This document shows, piece by piece, positions 23,746 to 33,723 of a stretch of DNA of 64,000 bases. The notes under the pieces are model-generated. The model was given only the letters and a program-made list of their open reading frames with translations. It had not been told where the DNA came from and searched no databases. This stretch comes from Diplolepis rosae. Taxonomy: Eukaryota > Arthropoda > Insecta > Hymenoptera > Diplolepididae. How positions within the stretch are numbered: the stretch's first letter is position 1; each line of letters starts with the position of its first letter. Position numbers and translations under genes: made by a program. The stretch spans positions 7,502,001 through 7,566,000 of the forward strand of contig JAPYXD010000484.1 of NCBI GenBank assembly GCA_030998225.1, written 5' to 3'.

Positions 23746-24115
23746 CTTGCCATATTCCGGAAGAAATCTCTCTTATAAGCTGTTACTGAGTTGGAGATAC
23801 TTAAATCGAATCTACGAAGCCAATCGGAAAACGACGGAAGGACTCGAACGACATTCCGAACAGAATTATATCTAAAACCGTGAATGAATGTTTCGACTTG
23901 TGCTACGCGTCGCCAGGTTTCTAGCAAGTTCATATTCATAATATGAATTTTTCAAATATGCTTCCCAGGTTATAATATTCATTGTTCGACTTATCAGAAT
24001 TATTTCTAGACAATTTAGCAATCATAATATCACTTTTTCGTACTCTTAAGTTTTCGAATGGCGATTCATGATATTTGGTATTTAATAGTATATTATGTAC
24101 ATAACTAGTAAAGTT

Positions 24116-24162
24116 GACTTTCTCGAGGATGTAGAATTTAACGTTAAATTCTGCATCCTCGT
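24116..24162. repeat. Near-perfect 38-bp palindrome
   Basis: CGAGGATGTAGAATTTAAC / GTTAAATTCTGCATCCTCG, one mismatch pair, zero loop. Confidence 0.7.
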
Positions 24163-24179
24163 ATGAAGCTTAACTTTAT

Positions 24180-24522
24180 TGCTGTGATACACACGATACT
24201 TTATCTGAAATAGGTAAAATAAGCGCCCTTTAACTGTCCGCGAAGCGGCAGTAAAATCGCACTTTATTGTACCGGGATCAGCGGCACGTAAAGCACGTGT
24301 GAAAGAAAGAGAGAGAGATGCGTGCGCGCGCACGGTAATAACAATGTTATCGTATTACCTTGCGCGCGCACGCATCTCTCTCTCTTTCTTTCACAATTCC
24401 CCCTCCTTACTGTTACTTTACGTGCCGTTCGTCCTAGTACAATAAATTGCTATTTTACTGCCGCCCCGCAGGCAGATAAAGGGCACTTATTTTGCCTATT
24501 CCAGATATTAGTAGATTGTGTA
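24180..24522. mobile_element. Foldback/palindromic MITE (~340 bp)
   Basis: Arms of about 150 bp invert around GGTAATAAC-AATGTTATCG-TATTACC at 24340. Matching blocks are GATACTTTATCTGAAATAGG / CCTATTCCAGATATTAGTAG, GCGCCCTTTA / AAAGGGCAC, GGCACGTAAAG / CTTTACGTGCC, and GAAAGAAAGAGAGAGAGATG / CATCTCTCTCTC. The arms include GCGTGCGCGCGCAC, giving a cruciform-prone centre. Confidence 0.65.
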
Positions 24523-24830
24523 CCAAGGACGGCATGGTGGCGCGATTGTGATGAGTGCAAAGTGTACCCGCATGAGCGTAGCGAGGGCGGTATTGAAACG
24601 AGTCACATCGTCACCATGTCGCTCGAGGTACACACGCCATTTTGTGCCCAATTTGGTGGAAAAAGTCGCATTGCGTTAAAGCGGGCGGTATGAAAATTTC
24701 GCCCGATTGCGTCGCCGAGGCTCAATTAGATGAATGCCGCTCTACGCGCAAGCATACAATGCGACTCGTGTGGTTGTTACCCTCGCTTTGCTCGGGCATC
24801 AAACTTCACACTCGCAAAATAAATTTTTTT
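24523..24830. repeat. GC-richer repeat segment
   Basis: CATGAGCGTAGCGAGGGC ... GTTACCCTCGCTTTGCTCGG. Its end (CGCTTTGCTCGGGCATCAAA) recurs inverted at 37668-37705. Open frames here are not protein-like on comparison of strands. Confidence 0.4.
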
Positions 24831-25869
24831 TTCCCTAGTTGCACAATGTAATATTCCCGTGTCGCACACGTTTTTTTTCTATTAAAGGGTTAAAAAATGG
24901 ATTTGTGTATAAGATCCACTTTATTACCCGCTGGTAGAAAAAAATACTAATTTGTCTTCTACATGTTTTAAAGACTGTTATGACTATATTGAATTTCGAT
25001 GCCATATTATGAATAAGTGTAATAAAACCTTGGCTTTCCTTATCTCAAAACCATATTATACTAAATTTTCATTCGTTCTTATCATTTACTTTGACGAAAA
25101 CTCTCAGTGTATATGAAAATTAATCAAATTTTTCTAGTAGGAAAGGACATTGGGCCAAACATGAAAAACACAAAATAGGTTAAGACCATGGGCCATGTAG
25201 GTCACGTGACCAATTCAGCCCCTGGCTATCGATTTTTTCTCCATATATAAAATTTTAAATAAAAAAAATCGGCTAAATTTCAGGAAATGATAAATAATAG
25301 CATATGGAAGGAATACGGGAAGGTATAGTGTATTAAAATTTTAAAAAATTTAATTTTATAAATGCTAGCAAGTAAGTATCTAGAGTTCTACTGCACTGGT
25401 CTAACACAGTCGGAAATACCCAGGCGGAAAAAACGGTGTACTGCCAATCCTTACAACCGGCGCGGTACCGTTCCGGTTGTAACCCGTGATTAATGCCAGT
25501 GCTGCCGATCAGCACTGTGCCAAGCGTTGGCACACCACTGGGGCGGCACTGGCTAAACACCGGCGCAGTACTGCTTTTCAGTGCTGGCAAACAACCAACA
25601 TTTGAGTAATGCCAAGCGTCGGTGCAGCACCGGCGTGGTACCGCTTTTCAGTATTGGCGATCAACAAATTTCGCGTAATGTCAAGTATCGGCGCAGCACT
25701 GGATCAGCACCGGCACAGTGCCACCGTTCAGTGTTAGCAAAAAACCAACTTTTGAGTAATTCCAAGCCCTTCTATCGCCTTTCATTGCCGACAAAACATG
25801 TTAGTAATGCTATGAGCAGTACTCTAAAAAAATCAATTACATTCTACACATTCGTTTGTGTGCCCGCAT

Positions 25870-26703
25870 TGGTGTGATGGTAAGTAAAATTTCGCTGATC
25901 GAAAAACATTTTTATTGAAGTAAACCAAAGTTTATTGCTTGAATTAGTTAAACTTTCCATCGATTCTAAAAAGTTATATAAATCTTTTTATTATGTAATG
26001 TTCTTTAATTAAAAAATTTTATCGCTTTCTTTCAAAAATATTTTATTTTATAGAAAATCGATTTAATAATTAAAAATCTTAAAAATTTTAATAAGAATCA
26101 TAAATTGGGATAAAACCTAAAAATCCCCGATTACACGGGGCCTATACACTTCTTACACGGCCCTGCAGTAGTTGAAGGTTATAAGCGCTATTTTCTTTCT
26201 TGTATTCCAAGCGTGCACAGCCGAGAGGCTTAGTCGTTAGGTTAGTAATGCGTTAATTGTAAGTAGAGAGGGTTCGAACCCGCAGCGTTAAGAATAATTT
26301 TTAATACTACCTATACGAGCGTTTGTGTAGTGTAGAGGGGAATGTGTATTTGTAGGTAAGTTTGTATATAAAAATAGTAAGTTAGAGTCTGCTTGAAAGT
26401 AAATAAAGTTTTGAAATGTACTAAGAATATTCATCGATTCAATTACTGCTCTTATTTGATTTACCTATGTTCCTGCAGTTCACTTAACTTTAAAAATGAC
26501 ACTGAGGCCTTTACGAACTACGGAAAGTAAGTTAAAAAGTAGTCAAACCTACTGAAATTTTTTTTCTGTGTACGTGTAACAAAAAAGTATTGTCAATTTA
26601 CTCAGAAAAAATTTTCTAGCTTGAGAACAGATTTTTTACTGTGAAAACAGTAAACTTAACCTTCCAAGCGAATATCCCTCCGTTGCCGTTAAAAACGGTA
26701 AAT
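25870..26703 (+). repeat. tRNA-related composite repeat
   Basis: Present as a core at 16640-17150 and, inverted and longer, at 56255-57510. Includes ACACGGGGCCTATACACTTC, the tRNA-like head, GAACCCGCAGCGTTAAGAAT, TGTAGTGTAGAGGGGAATGT, AAATAAAGTTTTGAAATGTA, and the inverted pair CCGTT/AACGG near 26690. Dispersed at three places, so probably mobile by itself. Confidence 0.55.
26224..26292 (+). repeat. tRNA-like SINE head (A/B-box-like)
   Basis: GCCGAGAGGCTTAGTCGTTAG (A-box region) and, about 40 nt later, GAGGGTTCGAACCCGC, an exact Pol III B-box core GGTTCGAACCC. It does not fold into a complete tRNA. Suggests a tRNA-derived SINE origin. Confidence 0.45.
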
Positions 26704-26858
26704 ATTAGAGTTTAATTATATCGTGACATGTTTCCGTACATGTTCAATGTTTTATTGACCCACAATAATAATTTTGTAGTAGTTAATTTGGCATGGGGTC
26801 AGTTTTGATACGGATTTATTTTTTTAATTAAGTGATAGAACACATAAAAAATACAAAA

Positions 26859-26899
26859 GGCAAACGTTTCGGCCACAAATGGGGGCCCTCTTCAGTACC
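26859..26899 (-). ncRNA. Hammerhead-ribozyme-like motif, family A (minus strand)
   Basis: Minus strand: GGTA/TGCC stem I (one G-T pair), CTGAAGA, stem II GGCC/GGCC around CCATTTGT, GAAACGTT. Core intact; pairs as an inverted twin with 29186-29226. Confidence 0.6.
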
Positions 26900-27045
26900 A
26901 ATTAGCTTAATAGTAACCTTTAAATATTTATTAACTAAGACATGCAACTTAATAATTATTGTATTTTTTGTTTTTTTTGTTTTTTTCCTTTGCTTATTGA
27001 TATTAGAAAAAGATAGAGTAAACATGCGGAAAGACTTATGTTGAA

Positions 27046-28335
27046 CTCGCGCATTACTTGGCCACTTTATATATAAAAATTCTGTACTAAGTATTCGCGC
27101 ATTACTTTGCCACCTTATTTAGGTCAGACTTCGTTTGATCTCGCGTATTACGCGGCTTTTTGTGCATTTATATCAGTCCTGACGTCCATTGAACTCGCGC
27201 ATTACTTGGCCACATAATTTTAAGCCAGAGTCCGAAGAGCTCGCGCATTACTTGGCCACCTTATATAAAAATTCTGTACTAAGAATTCGCGCATTACTTT
27301 GCCACCTTATTTAGAACAGATTTCGTTTGATCTCGCGTATTACGCGGCTATTTTTGCATTTATATCAGTCCTGACGTCCATTGAACTCGCGCATTACTTG
27401 GCCACCTTACTGAAAATCTGAGTCCGAAGTGCTCGCGCATTACTTGGTCGCTTTATTCAGGTCAGAGTCTAAGGACCCTAAGTATTAATTATTATTTTTT
27501 GGCCACTTTATAAAAATTCTTATACCCCTAAGAATTCGCTCATTACTTGGCCACTCTTTTCAGATCAGACTGCGTTCATCTCGCGTATTACGCGCCTATT
27601 TTTGTATTTATATTAGTCCTGACGTCCATTGAACTCTCGCATTACTTCTCCACATAATTTTAAGCCAGAGTCCGAAGAGCTCGCGCATTACTTTGCCACC
27701 TTATTTAGGTCAGACTTTGTTTGATCTCGCGTATTACGCGGCTTTTTGTGCATTTATATCAGTCCTGACGTCCATTGAACTCGCGAATTACTTGGCCACA
27801 TAATTTTAAGCCAGAGTCCGAAGAGCTCGCGCATTACTTGGCCACTTTATATAAAAATCCTGTACTAAGAATTCGCGCATTACTTTGCCTCCTTATTTAG
27901 GTCAGACTTCGTTTGATCTCGCGTATTACGCGGCTATTTTTGCATTTATATCAGTCCTGACGTCCATTGAACTCGCGCATTACTTGGCCACCTTACTCAG
28001 AATCAGAGTCTGATGTGCTCGTGCATTACTTGGCCACATAATTTTAAGCCAGAGTCCGAAGAGCTCGCGCATTACTTGGCCACTTTATATAAAAATCCTG
28101 TACTAAGAATTCGCGCATTACTTTGCCTCCTTATTTAGGTCAGACTTCGTTTGATCTCGCGTATTACGCGGCTATTTTTGCATTTATATCAGTCCTGACG
28201 TCCATTGAACTCGCGCATTACTTGGCCACCTTACTCAGAATCAGAGTCTGATGTGCTCGCGCATTACTTGGCCACCTTACTCAGAATTAGAGTCCGAAGT
28301 GCTCGCGCATTACTTGGCCATTTTTTATCAGTCTT
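27046..28335 (+). repeat. 48-bp minisatellite with CGCGCATTACTTGGCC motif
   Basis: About 26 units of roughly 48 bp, each starting CTCGCGCATTACTTGGCCAC or the variant CTCGCGTATTACGCGGC. Units are grouped in higher-order blocks of about 190-245 bp (the GCGTATTACGCG variant recurs near 27142, 27334, 27580, 27727, 27919, 28159). Unit tails differ (CTGTACTAAGAATT, GTCAGACTTCGTTTGAT, CAGTCCTGACGTCCATTGAA, AGCCAGAGTCCGAAGAG), so this is an ordered array rather than a simple expansion. Confidence 0.9.
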
Positions 28336-29050
28336 AGAATCCGTAGTGCTACTGTATTAATTTGCCACTCTATTTAAGTCAGAGTTCGAATAACTCTCGT
28401 AATATTTTGCCACTTTCTATATCCACAGAAATGTGTACAATTTTTACGACGTCGGGACCGTAGTGAGTGCCTTTCCTTACAGAGTTTTTCGAACATGTGG
28501 TGGGTCTTTGCTTTTGTCGGACGCTTGAGCACATAATAATCTCAAGTGCCGGGGACATTAAAATAAGGTTTTACTGTGTATAACCCTTGGTGTTGGAACC
28601 TGACCTATCTGGAGAATGCTTTCTATACACGTCAAACTCTGAACACTAGTCTTCCTAAATACGACTTCTTCCCAAATCAGTTTTCTTTTAGCCATGTGGC
28701 AGAGTGGTGGACTTACTTTCGTCTGTCATCTCTGCGGCTTCGGAGAAAATACAAAATAAAAATTTTTCCGTACCAATTACATCGTTCTTATTGTTTTAAC
28801 TTCAGTGTCCTTTACTTCTGGTGCTCGTGAATGTGTGTGGTTTGCTGTGCGTGCTTTACCAAGGATCCACGTTATATTCTCCATCGTGTTGTTTCTTTCT
28901 TTAGTGAAATAATTGTGTTTATATATGTGCCCTTGAGAGAGTGCGTTCCGCGGTCGCATTTTTCACGGTTCCTGTGGGAGAGGTTTACTCGTTGGAACAG
29001 TTTTTGGAACGGTCTTGTTCCTTCACACCTAGGAACTCGCTTACCCATAA
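28336..29050 (+). other. Unique internal region of the nested element
   Basis: About 45% GC and non-repetitive. Two abutting open frames (28576-28830 and 28831-29109) show no recognisable domain and are more likely chance. TGGCAGAGTGG near 28698 fits a Pol III A-box, without a good B-box partner. Possibly the leader of the element. Confidence 0.35.
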
Positions 29051-29185
29051 GTCTTTCCGCATGTTTACTCTATCTTTTTCTAATATCAATAAGCAAAGGA
29101 AAAAAATAAAAAAACAAAAAATACAATAATTATTAAGTTGCATGTCTTAGTTAATAAATATTTAAAGGTTACTATTAAGCTAATT

Positions 29186-29226
29186 GGCACTGAAGAGGGC
29201 CCCCATTTGTGGCCGAAAGGTTTGCC
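29186..29226 (+). ncRNA. Hammerhead-ribozyme-like motif, family A (stem III mutated)
   Basis: GGCA/TGCC stem I, CTGAAGA 29190-29196, stem II GGCC/GGCC intact, but GAAACG has become GAAAGG, breaking stem III. Probably inactive. Confidence 0.5.
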
Positions 29227-30209
29227 TTTTGTATTTTTTATGTGTTCTATCACTTAATTAAAAAAATAAATCCGTATCAAAACTGACCCCATGCCAAATT
29301 AACTATTACAAAATTAGAGTTTAACTCGAACTTTCCCTGTACTTTTTATCTAAGTACAATACAGATTTTCGGTACATTTTCCAGTACCGCCCCAGTACTA
29401 AAAGACAACTCCCAGCCGAGTGACATTTTGTACTAGTGCCAGCACCGCACCAGCACTGAAGGCCAGCGCTAGCGCAGTACCGCTGGTCAGCACTATGCCG
29501 TTGTTAACTATCGGAGTTCCGCCAGCACCACGCCAGCACTGAAGGTCAGCGCCAACGCAGCACTGCTGGTCAGCACTATGCCGGTGTTACCTTTCGAAGC
29601 TTTGCCAGCACCGCGACAGACTTCATGAGGATCTACTGCCAGCACTATGCCAGCGCTGGAAGTCCGCTGGCAGTGCTGGCGCGGTGCTGCGCCGGTTGTA
29701 AATTTCCGCCTGGGTATACTCTGTAAAGCTAAAATTACTTATATTTATTAAAAAATGTTGATATCATTATGAATAATCAAGACATAACAGACCTGTCTCA
29801 CTAAATTTTTATTCATTTTCCAAAATTTTAAGACGATATTTAAATCTCCGTGGAAATCTAGTTACAGAGCTGTAATAGTCGATAACACTCTAGTTTTATA
29901 TTTTAGATTTTACAAAATTGCAGAATTTTTACTAAATTAAAGTGAAAAGACTTTCTTTATTATCGTCTGATATATTTACCAAATTTTGAGCAAGATATTT
30001 TATAAACAGGAAAGTTATCTTACATTGTTGGATTAAGATTTAATTTTTTTCACGTAACTGCTAGGCCCATGGCCGTCAGGGGTTAACTAAACAAAATCTT
30101 TTTATTTTATTGAGAAACTAAAATTTCAATTAAAAATTTGTTAATTTAATTTCAAAAGTTGACAATTTCTTAAAGAATGACAAATTGCTTGCCATATTAT
30201 TTAGATACA

Positions 30210-30753
30210 TATAAGTTTATCTCTTATAATTTGATACTGAAGCTCAAGTCAATTTTATAATACTGTAGATGTATAATTATATTTTCTTAAAGTTACTAAA
30301 TTTGTTTTTGATTTTAAATTAAAAAGGAATTTTCTAATAATTTACATATTTTTATTAAAAAATGGAATTTTTTATTTCCAATCGTATTTTTTTAAAACCA
30401 AAACATAAAATATACATCTTGTCAATAAATGTCCTACTGAGGATTTGTAGACCTAATTTAAGCACATAATTTTCCACCTCAATGTTTTTTTCGCATGTCA
30501 CATATTTTGCTTAAGTGATGGAATTTTTTTATTTTCTTCGTATTTATTATAATTAAAATAAAAAATATACGTTTTATCAGAAACTATGTCAGACAAAATT
30601 TGTAGATCTTATTGAAACGAACAATTTCGTAAAATTACGTTTTTTTTGTATTTCGAATATTATTGTTAAAAAATTGAATGTTGGATTCTGAATAGTATTT
30701 TTTAAATTGAAAATAAAAATATACATCTTATGAAAAAACCTTGCGATTCAAAT
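30210..30753 (-). repeat. Family G repeat, inverted partial copy
   Basis: ACTGAAGCTCAAGTCAATTT, TTGTTTTTGATTTTAAAT, TATACATCTTGTCAATAAAT and TATACATCTTATGAAAAAAC follow the reverse order of 2580-1900. Cut off by the copia LTR at 30755. Confidence 0.55.
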
Positions 30754-30828
30754 TTGTTGAGGTATTAAAATGTATTTCTGTGTGGAAACTCAACATCCTA
30801 AGTAAGAGAAAGGATTTTCAGTAAAATT

Positions 30829-31469
30829 ACATATATAGATATTATAATTTATAATTCTGTAAAGCCTTGCTTGCAAATTCAATCGAAAATGGATTGTCCG
30901 TAAAACTGATATACAAAATCTTTTTTATCAAAAATACAAACTTTCGGCCACTCGTAAAAATCACCATAAGCTTCTCAGATTTTTTTACCAAGGTTTAGGA
31001 CAATAATCTTCTTCAAGGAGGAAAAGAACCTCTCAGGATAGCATTTATAAAAAAAAAATTGTCAGTCAGCAAAGCCACATGTCCCGAGTCGGTTTTTAAA
31101 ACAGTTTAGATCGATCGTTGAGAGACTCCGGTAACAAAATCCTCAAGAAATGTTTTCAAAATTGAAAACTGTTCGCGTCTTATCGTTAATTACCAATTGG
31201 ACATCCTTCTTTGATAAAAAAAAAAAAAATTCCGGCCGGGTTGGTTGCAAATTTCTAAGTTATCTTTAATTTATGGCACTGAAGAGGGCCCCCATGTGTG
31301 GCCGAAACGTTTGCCTTTCCTTTTTGCGTTTTCTCATATGCAGCGTTGATAATTTTAATCGAAGAAAATAAAAAGAAACTGACCCTATGCCAAAGAAATA
31401 AGAAATTAACAAAAATTCTGTGAATTTTGGGTCAATATAATAACGGACATGTTGTCAAACATGACACTT
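30829..31469 (+). mobile_element. Family A element inserted in the copia 5' LTR
   Basis: Holds a hammerhead at 31275-31315, the ACTGACCCTATGCC arm, TTGGGTCAATATAATAACGG, and ends with the terminal hairpin GACATGTTGTCAAACATGAC. Left part (30829-31260) is AT-rich and unassigned. Confidence 0.55.
31275..31315 (+). ncRNA. Hammerhead-ribozyme-like motif, family A copy, intact core
   Basis: GGCA/TGCC stem I, CTGAAGA 31279-31285, stem II GGCC/GGCC around CCCATGTGT, GAAACGTT 31304-31311. All invariant bases present; next best to 22009. Confidence 0.6.
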
Positions 31470-31655
31470 TACACTCAATAAAGTAACAAAGTAATTTGGT
31501 AAAAACTGAACGGTTCGTTAGGGTTTTCTCCTTTGATTAGAGTTTGAGTCATGAGGGCTGGAGTGTACCGAGGTCTTCCTGAGACCTGGAAGAGGTTGGT
31601 AATTATAGTCAGTCTTTGCCGATCAGTCTTTAAGTAACTAATTTGTAGATTTTGG

Positions 31656-32150
31656 TGTTACCGGTATTATAATTTTGAGGAAAGTAGATGGCCTTTACGG
31701 TTTTGTATAGTTATTTAAAGTTCGTGAAGTATGTAAAATGGATAATAATCCGATGGTAAAATAATTTATGTGCCACCGGCGCGCAAACTCGTTTTTTCGC
31801 TACAGTTAACAGTAGTGCAATGTAGTATATTGCGCTACAGAGGAATGAAATGTAAAAATTGAACGGCGCATGCGCCTATAGCCATGCAACGGAACACAAT
31901 CTTCTTCTTCTTCGTACAGCGTTAGCACCTTACTGGCAAAGCCTTGTACAATTGAACTGCGCATGCGTATATGAAAATCCATTACTACTACACAAGATCG
32001 ATAAAATCAAAATGGCCGGGACTAATCGTGACATATCAAGTGTAATAAGACTAGCGCCACAAACAACTACAATACTAGATTAGATTCGAGTGTACGCATA
32101 AAAACTCGTATACCTACCGAAGTCACATAAAATCGAATACGTGCCAATGC
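31656..32150. other. Copia internal remnant without recognisable coding
   Basis: Between the 5' LTR and the pol fragment where leader, gag, protease, integrase and most of RT should be. About 4 kb of a normal copia element is missing. TGCGCATGCG occurs twice. Confidence 0.45.
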
Positions 32151-32157
32151 ACACAAT

Positions 32158-32949
32158 TCTAGAGAGATTTATCTATTAAGAGATGGATCTATTTTTATAA
32201 GCCAGAACAAATACATTCAAAGCATTTTAGAAAGATTTAATTTGAGCGAGGCAAACTACGTTTCTACACCGATTGAGGTTAGTTGGTATGCAAATGATTT
32301 TGAGAGGGAGCCTTCTAAGGTACCATACCGAGAAGCTGAAGGTAATCTTATGTTTCTACAGGTAGTAAGTAGAACTGATATTACTTTCGCGGTTAATATT
32401 GTATCGAGAGGATTAGAAAAACCAAGCAATGCACATTGGATGTTGGTAAAGCGAATTTTTAGGTATTTAAAGGGTACTGTTGATTTAGGGTTATTGTATT
32501 GTAGAGAAAATAGCTTTGAGGCCAATAGTGATGCTGACTATGCTGGAGACAGAGAAACTCGAAAATCGACATCTGGTATTTTATGTAAACATGCGGATGC
32601 GGCCATCACGTGGCAAAGTAAGCGACAACAGTGTATAGCCTTATCAACGACGGAAGCTGAGTTTGTTAGTGCAGCTTCAGCAGTGAAAGAAATTATTTGG
32701 TTAAAAAGGTTGTTCACCGAGTGCGAAATAGACATCAAAAACTACACTCTGTTTATAGATAATATGAGCGCAATAAAATTGATAAAAAATCCTGAGTTCC
32801 ATCAAAGGAGTAAACACATTGATGTTAAATATCATTTCATACGCAATTTATATGAGAAAGGGGAAATTGATGTAAAGTATGTTAGAAGTGAAGCACAGGC
32901 TGCCGATGTATTCACCAAAGCGTTAAAAAACCTCGATTTATGTACATGA
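32158..32949 (+). pseudogene. Ty1/copia pol fragment: end of RT plus RNase H
   Basis: Coding starts upstream of the first apparent start codon: FISQNKYIQSILERFNLSEA is the RT C-terminal region of copia polyproteins. Then VSTPIE, RTDITFAVNIVSR, NAHWMLVKRIFRYLKGT, and the RNase H domain with ANSDADYAGD, TSG, ALSTTEAEFVSA, LFIDNMSAIKL, RSKHIDVKYHFIR and ADVFTKAL. The fragment ends at 32949 because one A is missing from the run after GCGTT; the +1 frame continues through KPRFMYMKAKLG to a stop at about 33003. It would act in reverse transcription of the element's RNA. 5' two-thirds deleted and frame broken: inactive. Confidence 0.92.
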
Positions 32950-33032
32950 AAGCGAAATTAGGTCTTCGAAGTAAAAGGGAAATTTCTGATTTGATTGTGT
33001 AAGACTGTAAGGATGTAGAGTTTTAGGGAGGG

Positions 33033-33275
33033 TATTGAAATATTAAAATGTATTTCTGTGTGAAAACTCAACATCCTCAGTAAGAGAAAGGACACTCAGT
33101 AAAGTAACAAAGTAATTTGGGGAAAATCGAGCAGCTGAACCGTTCGTTAAGGTTTTCTCCTTTTATTAGGGTTTGAGTCATGAGGGCTGGAGTGTACCTA
33201 GGTCTTCCTGAGACCTGGAAGAGATTGGTAATTGTGGTCAGTCTTTGCCAATCAGTCTTTAAGTAACTAACTCTG
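33033..33275 (+). repeat. Copia 3' LTR
   Basis: Preceded by a purine tract, TTTTAGGGAGGG (polypurine tract). Begins TATTGAAATATTAAAATG (first G of the expected TG mutated to A) and includes GAGGGCTGGAGTGTACC and TCTTCCTGAGACCTGGAAGA, shared with the 5' LTR at 31550-31600. Similarity ends at TTTAAGTAACTAA. Confidence 0.7.
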
Positions 33276-33299
33276 AGATCGTCTTTAATGTTAATCATT

Positions 33300-33537
33300 T
33301 TTCTTACTACCTTAGACGAAAGTACGTGGTTTCGGCACCAATTTCACGGCAGAAAGTCTAACTTTCATGCATTGGTCAAGCTATATGCGCGCCCTCTATA
33401 ATAGCGGGAGTAAAAACGTCAATAACCTCAAGCGTGAAAATTTTTCCGCTCTCTGCTAATGTTTATTAGTGGCAATGAGTGGATATTATTCAGAATGTAA
33501 TAGTAGTAACTGAAGTGTAACAAAAATAAAAAAAAAA
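33300..33537 (+). promoter_or_regulatory. Putative upstream region of the 33538 ORF, duplicated at 56930-57135
   Basis: Nearly identical to the minus-strand sequence 57135-56902, including GTACGTGGTTTCGGCACCAA, TATGCGCGCCCTCTATAATA and ACTGAAGTGTAACAAAAATA. The shared block starts at TTTTTCTTACTACC and runs into the ORF, so promoter/5' UTR and first coding exon were copied together. No TATA box assigned. Confidence 0.45.
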
Positions 33538-33723
33538 ATGAATGACATATCATCTGATGAATCGACAGATGAAGAAGAAATTAATAAAAACTTTGAAACT
33601 GAAGCTCAATTAATAGTAGAAACTGACACCTTACCCAAAAAGTCCGTTGACAGATACATGCTAGTCTATGATAATTACCAAAGATGGAAACAAGAAAATA
33701 GAAATCTAAACCTTAATTTATAG
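33538..33723 (+). CDS. Small acidic ORF, possible first exon of a tyrosine-recombinase-like gene
   Basis: 61 codons from an ATG in A-rich context. N-terminus MNDISSDESTDEEEINK is acidic. The second half, LPKKSVDRYMLVYDNYQRWK, resembles the start of the SAM-like core-binding region of Crypton-type tyrosine recombinases common in insect genomes (recognition from memory; moderate). The frame closes with NLNLNL and TAG, about where a splice donor would be expected, so the full protein is not present. A copy at 56715-56900 differs at only two residues, with flanks also conserved. High identity of both copies means recent duplication or shared origin in a mobile element. Confidence 0.45.
   Translation: MNDISSDESTDEEEINKNFETEAQLIVETDTLPKKSVDRYMLVYDNYQRWKQENRNLNLNL

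Larger units (their letters stand above)
26716..29312. mobile_element. Nested Penelope-like non-autonomous element with inverted hammerhead arms
   Basis: Flanked by an exact 12-bp direct repeat ATTAGAGTTTAA (26704-26715, 29313-29324). The related 16519 element has no insertion at this point, which fixes the borders. The left arm carries the family-A terminal hairpin (GACATGTTTCCGTACATGTT), the TTGGCATGGGGTCAG block and a minus-strand hammerhead. The right arm (29055-29312) repeats about 250 bp of it inverted with a plus-strand hammerhead. Between the arms lie a 48-bp minisatellite and about 600 bp of unique sequence. Variable-length duplications and hammerheads fit Penelope-like elements; no RT is encoded. 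Confidence 0.65.
25419..29714. mobile_element. CCCAGGCGG-TIR element, 4.3 kb copy
   Basis: CCCAGGCGGAAA at the left and TTTCCGCCTGGG at the right, flanked by TA/TA. Left arm (25440-25760) and right arm (29360-29690) are arrays of GCCAGCACTG / CAGCACCGGCGC repeats in both orientations, as in the 16519 copy. Between them lie the tRNA-related repeat (25900-26703) and a separate 2.6 kb insertion (26716-29312). Short TIRs, a 2-bp duplication and subterminal repeat arrays are like CACTA/EnSpm elements in organisation, but the terminal bases are CCC rather than CAC (inference). No transposase ORF. Confidence 0.7.
25183..30076. mobile_element. Harbinger-like element (AGRCCATGG TIR) carrying a nested element
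   Basis: Left end TTA|AGACCATGGGCCATGTAGG with GTCACGTGACC. Right end TTCACGTAACTGCTAGGCCC then CCATGGCC. Internal sequence at 25215-25400 and 29717-30050 matches the intact 61622-62020 copy (AACAGACCTGTCTCA, AGACGATATTT, TCCGTGGAAAT). The 4.3 kb CCC-TIR element 25419-29714 is inserted in it, so the original element was about 600 bp. Confidence 0.55.
30755..31655 (+). repeat. Copia 5' LTR, split by an insertion
   Basis: TGTTGAGGTATTAAAATGTA at 30755 matches the 3' LTR start at 33033. The match stops at TTCAGTAAA (about 30828) and resumes at ACTCAATAAAGTAAC (about 31470), continuing to TTTAAGTAACTAA (about 31647). The near-duplicate CAGTAAA/CAATAAA at the break is a likely target duplication of the family-A element in between. 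Confidence 0.65.

Noticed and set aside
26224..26292. Authentic tRNA gene
   Set aside because: Has B-box and an A-box-like region but no complete cloverleaf or acceptor stem; it is repeated with the surrounding element.
27046..28335. CRISPR-like array
   Set aside because: Units are contiguous 48-bp variants with no unique spacers, in an insect transposon; it is a minisatellite.
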